Source of the DNA: Betaproteobacteria bacterium
GTDB taxonomy: Bacteria; Pseudomonadota; Gammaproteobacteria; Burkholderiales; SG8-41
Direction of reading: 5' to 3'
DNA length: 14,260 nt
Assembly (NCBI GenBank): GCA_028292065.1
Contig: JAQGNC010000507.1
Coordinates: 1 to 14,260, forward strand
Translations under genes and position numbers: made by a program
The notes under the pieces: generated by a model
Database searches by the model: none
The model's input: only the letters and a program-made list of their open reading frames with translations
What the model was told of the DNA's origin: nothing
In this document: in pieces, positions 11,842 to 14,260 of the stretch
Position numbering within the stretch: position 1 is the first letter of the stretch
Layout of the letters: each line of letters opens with the position of its first letter

Positions 11842-13503
11842 AGCCGCGTACCGCCGCATCATCCGGTGGCTGTTGAAGTACCCCGCGATCTTGCTGATCG
11901 CCTGCTTCATCATCCAGATCCAGTGCGAGCGGTCGTGGTAGTACATCGGCAGCACGACGCGCTCGAGCTTGTCGTAGAGCGGCCCCGCGTCGGTCGCGTT
12001 GTCGATCGCCCAGCCGGTGACCCCTTCGATGCAGCCTTCGACCCACCAGCCGTCGAGCATGCTCAGGTTCAATCCGCCGTTCACCGCGGCTTTCATGCCG
12101 CTCGTGCCCGAAGCTTCGAGCGGCGGGAGCGGGTTGTTGAGCCACACGTCCGCGCCCGCGACGAGCACCTGCGCGACCGACATGTCGTAGTTGTGCAGGA
12201 AGGCCACCGGTACGCGGCCCTGAAGCTCGCGCATCGCGTTGTGGATCTGATGCAGGCTTTCCTTGCCCGCCGTGTCGGCGGGATGCGCCTTGCCGGAGAA
12301 AACGAGCTGGAAAGGGTGCTTCTCCGCGATCGCCATGAGGCGCTTCAGGTCGCCGAAGAGCAGGTCGGGACGCTTGTAGCCGGTCATGCGGCGGGCGAAA
12401 CCGATCAGAGGCACCGAAGGATCCATTTCGACGCCGGTGTGCTGGCGCACGAAGTCGCACAGGTCCCTCTTCGCTTTCTCGTGCGCGCTCCAAAGATCGT
12501 GATCGGGGAGGTTGTCGGCACGCACCAGCACTTCAGGCTCGTGCATCCACTGCGGATAGTGCTGCCGATAGAGCGCGGCGAAAGCCGGGTGCGCCCACGT
12601 GCCGACGTGCACGCCGTTGGTCACTGCGCGGACGTCGAATCCCGGAAACATCTCGCGCGCGGTGATCGCGTGGCGCTGCGCGACGCCGTTCACGAAACCG
12701 CTCAGGTTGAGCGCGACGCGCGTCATGTTGAGCTTGTCCGCGCCGCCGAAGACCTTGAGGGCTTCGAGCGGAAGCAGGTCGGTGCCGGCCCTCGTGACGA
12801 GGTCGTAGGAAAAGCGATCGTGTCCGGCTTCGACGGGCGTGTGCGTCGTGAACACGCACAGGTCGCGCACGCGGTCGGCGTCGTACGACCACTCGGCCTT
12901 GTCGTTCTGGCGGCGACGCCGCGGGAAGCGCTTGAGCAGCTCGATCGTTGCGAAAGCCGCGTGACCTTCGTTGAGATGGTAGGTGCCGATATTGAAGCTC
13001 AGCGCTTCGAGGATGCGCACGCCTCCGATGCCCAGCAGCAGCTCCTGCTTGAAGCGGTATTCCTCGTCGCCGCCGTAGAGGCGATGCGTGAGGGGACGGT
13101 CGCGCGGATCGTTCTGCTCGAGATCGGTATCGAGCAAAAGCACCGGTACCGAGTAACCCGCCTCCGATTGGTGCACGTACAGCCATGGCCGAACCCATAC
13201 GTCGCGGCTTTCGATCTGGACGCCGATCATCGCGGGCAGCGGCTGCGCCCAGCGCGCGATGTCCCACGGATCGGGATGCTCGATCTGACGCCCTTCAGCA
13301 TCGATTTCCTGCCGGAAATAGCCTTCGCGGCTGATCAGCGATACGAACACCACCGGCAGCTCGAGATCGGCGCAGGACCGCACCGTATCGCCGGCGAGCA
13401 CGCCGAGACCGCCCGCGTAAGTATGGACTTCGACTCGCAACGCGACTTCCATCGTGAAGTAAGCAATGTTCGTCTGCGGAAGAAAGGAACTGAGTTCGTT
13501 CAT
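11824..13503 (-). CDS. glgP: Alpha-glucan phosphorylase, short form (GT35)
   Basis: Cytoplasmic enzyme of 559 residues that releases glucose-1-phosphate from glycogen or maltodextrin using pyridoxal phosphate. It is much shorter than E. coli GlgP/MalP (about 800 residues) and matches the compact alpha-glucan phosphorylase group (TIGR02094 type), which lacks part of the N-terminal region. Key segments are AYFTMEVALRVEVHTYAGGL (14-33), YHLNEGHAAF (175-184), FTTHTPVEAGHDRF (218-231), NGVHVGTWAHP (296-306), FARRMTGYKRPDLLF (369-383) and EASGTSGMKAAVNGG (463-477), where K471 is the PLP lysine. The same frame stays open far upstream to 14250, but the protein similarity begins at MNELSSFLPQ, and GAGG lies 11-14 bases ahead of this ATG. 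No other glycogen gene is adjacent. Confidence 0.95.
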   Translation of the reverse strand: MNELSSFLPQTNIAYFTMEVALRVEVHTYAGGLGVLAGDTVRSCADLELPVVFVSLISREGYFRQEIDAEGRQIEHPDPWDIARWAQPLPAMIGVQIESRDVWVRPWLYVHQSEAGYSVPVLLLDTDLEQNDPRDRPLTHRLYGGDEEYRFKQELLLGIGGVRILEALSFNIGTYHLNEGHAAFATIELLKRFPRRRRQNDKAEWSYDADRVRDLCVFTTHTPVEAGHDRFSYDLVTRAGTDLLPLEALKVFGGADKLNMTRVALNLSGFVNGVAQRHAITAREMFPGFDVRAVTNGVHVGTWAHPAFAALYRQHYPQWMHEPEVLVRADNLPDHDLWSAHEKAKRDLCDFVRQHTGVEMDPSVPLIGFARRMTGYKRPDLLFGDLKRLMAIAEKHPFQLVFSGKAHPADTAGKESLHQIHNAMRELQGRVPVAFLHNYDMSVAQVLVAGADVWLNNPLPPLEASGTSGMKAAVNGGLNLSMLDGWWVEGCIEGVTGWAIDNATDAGPLYDKLERVVLPMYYHDRSHWIWMMKQAISKIAGYFNSHRMMRRYAAEAYLR

Positions 13504-13554
13504 GTTATGGAATGACCTCGAGGACGGACGGCTCGCGGGGTTTCGCGGCGCTAC

Positions 13555-13560
13555 AGTATA
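13555..13560 (-). promoter_or_regulatory. Candidate -10 box (TATACT) for the phosphorylase gene
   Basis: On the minus strand TATACT matches the consensus at five of six positions and would give a leader of about 45 bases. No convincing -35 box lies 16-18 bases upstream. Confidence 0.3.
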
Positions 13561-13616
13561 TCGATACAACGAACGAGCGGACGCCGGCAAGAAGGGCATT
13601 CGTGCAAGGCGCACGC

Positions 13617-13644
13617 CTGAAAGCGCATGTTGCACCGCTACAAT
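13617..13644 (+). promoter_or_regulatory. Candidate sigma-70 promoter for the gene at 13663
   Basis: CTGAAA (13617-13622) and TACAAT (13639-13644) are separated by 16 bases. They match -35 and -10 consensus at four and five positions. The ribosome binding site GAGGAGG at 13651-13657 follows directly, so the leader would be very short (about 12 bases). Confidence 0.45.
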
Positions 13645-13662
13645 CGCAGCGAGGAGGGGTTG

Positions 13663-14260
13663 ATGCATTACTGGAAAGGCCGGCACGACAGCGGGTGGGA
13701 CGACGCGCAGGAAGCGCTGATGGCATCCGGCGTCACCGACGGATTGCCGGTCGTCCCGCCGACGCGGGAGCGCACCGAACGCATGCTGGACGTTTGCGGG
13801 ATTCAGGGTGATGCGTCTGTCGCAATCCTGCCGCCGGGTTATGAAGACGTGACCTGGCGCGACGTCGCAATCAATGCGGTGATGGCGGGCTGCCCGCCCG
13901 GGTCTTTGCGCGTCGTCGGCGCGGCGATCGCCGCGATCGCGTCGCCCGAATTCAATCTGCTCGGCATCGCGACCACCACAGGATCGGCCACGGTGTGCGT
14001 CGTCGTGAACGGTCCCGCGGTGCGCGAGCTCGGCATGAACAGCGGCGTGAATGCGTTCGGCCCCGGCAATCGCGCGAATGCCACGATCGGCCGCGCGGTG
14101 CGGCTCACGCTGCAGAACGACGGCGGCGCACGCGCCGGCGAAATCGACATGGCGACGCTCGGCCAGCCGGGGAAGTACACCTTCTGCTTCGCCGAGAACG
14201 AGGCGATGAGCCCGTGGCCCGCGCTGCACGTCGAGCGAGGCTTCGATCATGATGTCAGCG
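13663..14260 (+). CDS. Conserved-looking protein of unknown function, C-terminus cut off by window end
   Basis: The frame opens with ATG at 13663, right after a strong GAGGAGG (13651-13657), and stays open to the edge for 199 residues with no stop. I cannot name the family. Sequence blocks look conserved rather than random: DGLPVVPPT (26-34), NAVMAGCPP (71-79), TTTGSATVCVVVNGP (104-118), FGPGNRANATIGRA (132-145) and AENEAMSPWPALHVERGF (177-193). There is no signal peptide and no membrane helix. I have a weak recollection of similar proteins with a DGLPVVPPT start near UGSC-type (seleno)proteins and Bug receptors in proteobacteria, but this is memory, not evidence. C45, C77, C112 and C175 are available cysteines. 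It is divergent from the phosphorylase gene. Confidence 0.8.
   Translation, partial: MHYWKGRHDSGWDDAQEALMASGVTDGLPVVPPTRERTERMLDVCGIQGDASVAILPPGYEDVTWRDVAINAVMAGCPPGSLRVVGAAIAAIASPEFNLLGIATTTGSATVCVVVNGPAVRELGMNSGVNAFGPGNRANATIGRAVRLTLQNDGGARAGEIDMATLGQPGKYTFCFAENEAMSPWPALHVERGFDHDVS

Noticed and set aside
11866..13515. Plus-strand open frame of 549 codons lying across the phosphorylase gene.
   Set aside because: It is the antisense of a clear phosphorylase with complete motifs. Its translation is rich in Arg, His, Val and Ala with no recognisable domain, typical of antisense frames in G+C-rich DNA.
13504..14250. Upstream extension of the phosphorylase frame by about 250 codons.
   Set aside because: The added part is low-complexity Arg/His/Ala sequence, lies antisense to the gene at 13663, and phosphorylase similarity begins only at the ATG at 13503.

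Overview
This window looks like chromosomal DNA from an environmental betaproteobacterium, probably close to Burkholderiales. It has high G+C content, short intergenic gaps and two complete Bug/TctC-type periplasmic receptors. That receptor family is strongly expanded in Burkholderiales and relatives. I see no rRNA, tRNA, CRISPR array, integrase or transposase, so the taxonomy rests only on gene content and base composition.

Layout from left to right. The minus-strand start of a cut-off, probably exported protein (1-70) is followed by a VanZ-like membrane protein (220-606, minus) and a RidA-family protein (712-1182, plus). A minus-strand pair follows: an SDR oxidoreductase (1363-2127), downstream of an Asp/Glu-racemase-superfamily enzyme that has lost its first catalytic cysteine (2251-3105). 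Divergent from that pair is a Bug receptor (3292-4257). An LLM flavin oxidoreductase (4549-5538) and an alpha/beta hydrolase (5588-6385) form a plus-strand pair, then come a LysR regulator (6601-7482), a Spy/CpxP-like periplasmic protein with a His-rich tail (7655-8272), an unrecognised 43-residue ORF (8301-8432) and a family III CoA-transferase (8685-9884). On the minus strand are a second Bug receptor (10124-11092) behind a PaaI-like hotdog thioesterase (11150-11614), and a short-form alpha-glucan phosphorylase (11824-13503). Divergent from the phosphorylase, a conserved-looking protein of unknown function (13663 onward) runs off the right edge.

The metabolic theme is uptake and breakdown of small organic acids: solute receptors, an oxidoreductase, a flavin monooxygenase-like enzyme, a hydrolase, a CoA-transferase and a thioesterase. 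The exact substrates cannot be read from sequence. Phosphorylase (glycogen), VanZ-like and Spy-like genes are unrelated housekeeping or envelope genes, so this is a mosaic of small transcription units rather than one pathway.

The most unusual signal is between the genes. Nearly every larger gap holds an inverted repeat, and they fall into a few families: a 90-92 bp element with three internal hairpins and compensatory base changes between copies (2151-2242, 3159-3226, 8501-8590); a GGAGGGAAACC hairpin (8451-8482, 9948-9971, 11746-11773); a long inverted repeat built on a GGACGCAAAGG-type motif (1210-1358, 6396-6522); and C/G-tract elements in inverted pairs with G-quadruplex potential (4274-4450, 9885-10101). 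I regard the first family as the best candidate for something undescribed. It is a repeat family, not a demonstrated functional system.
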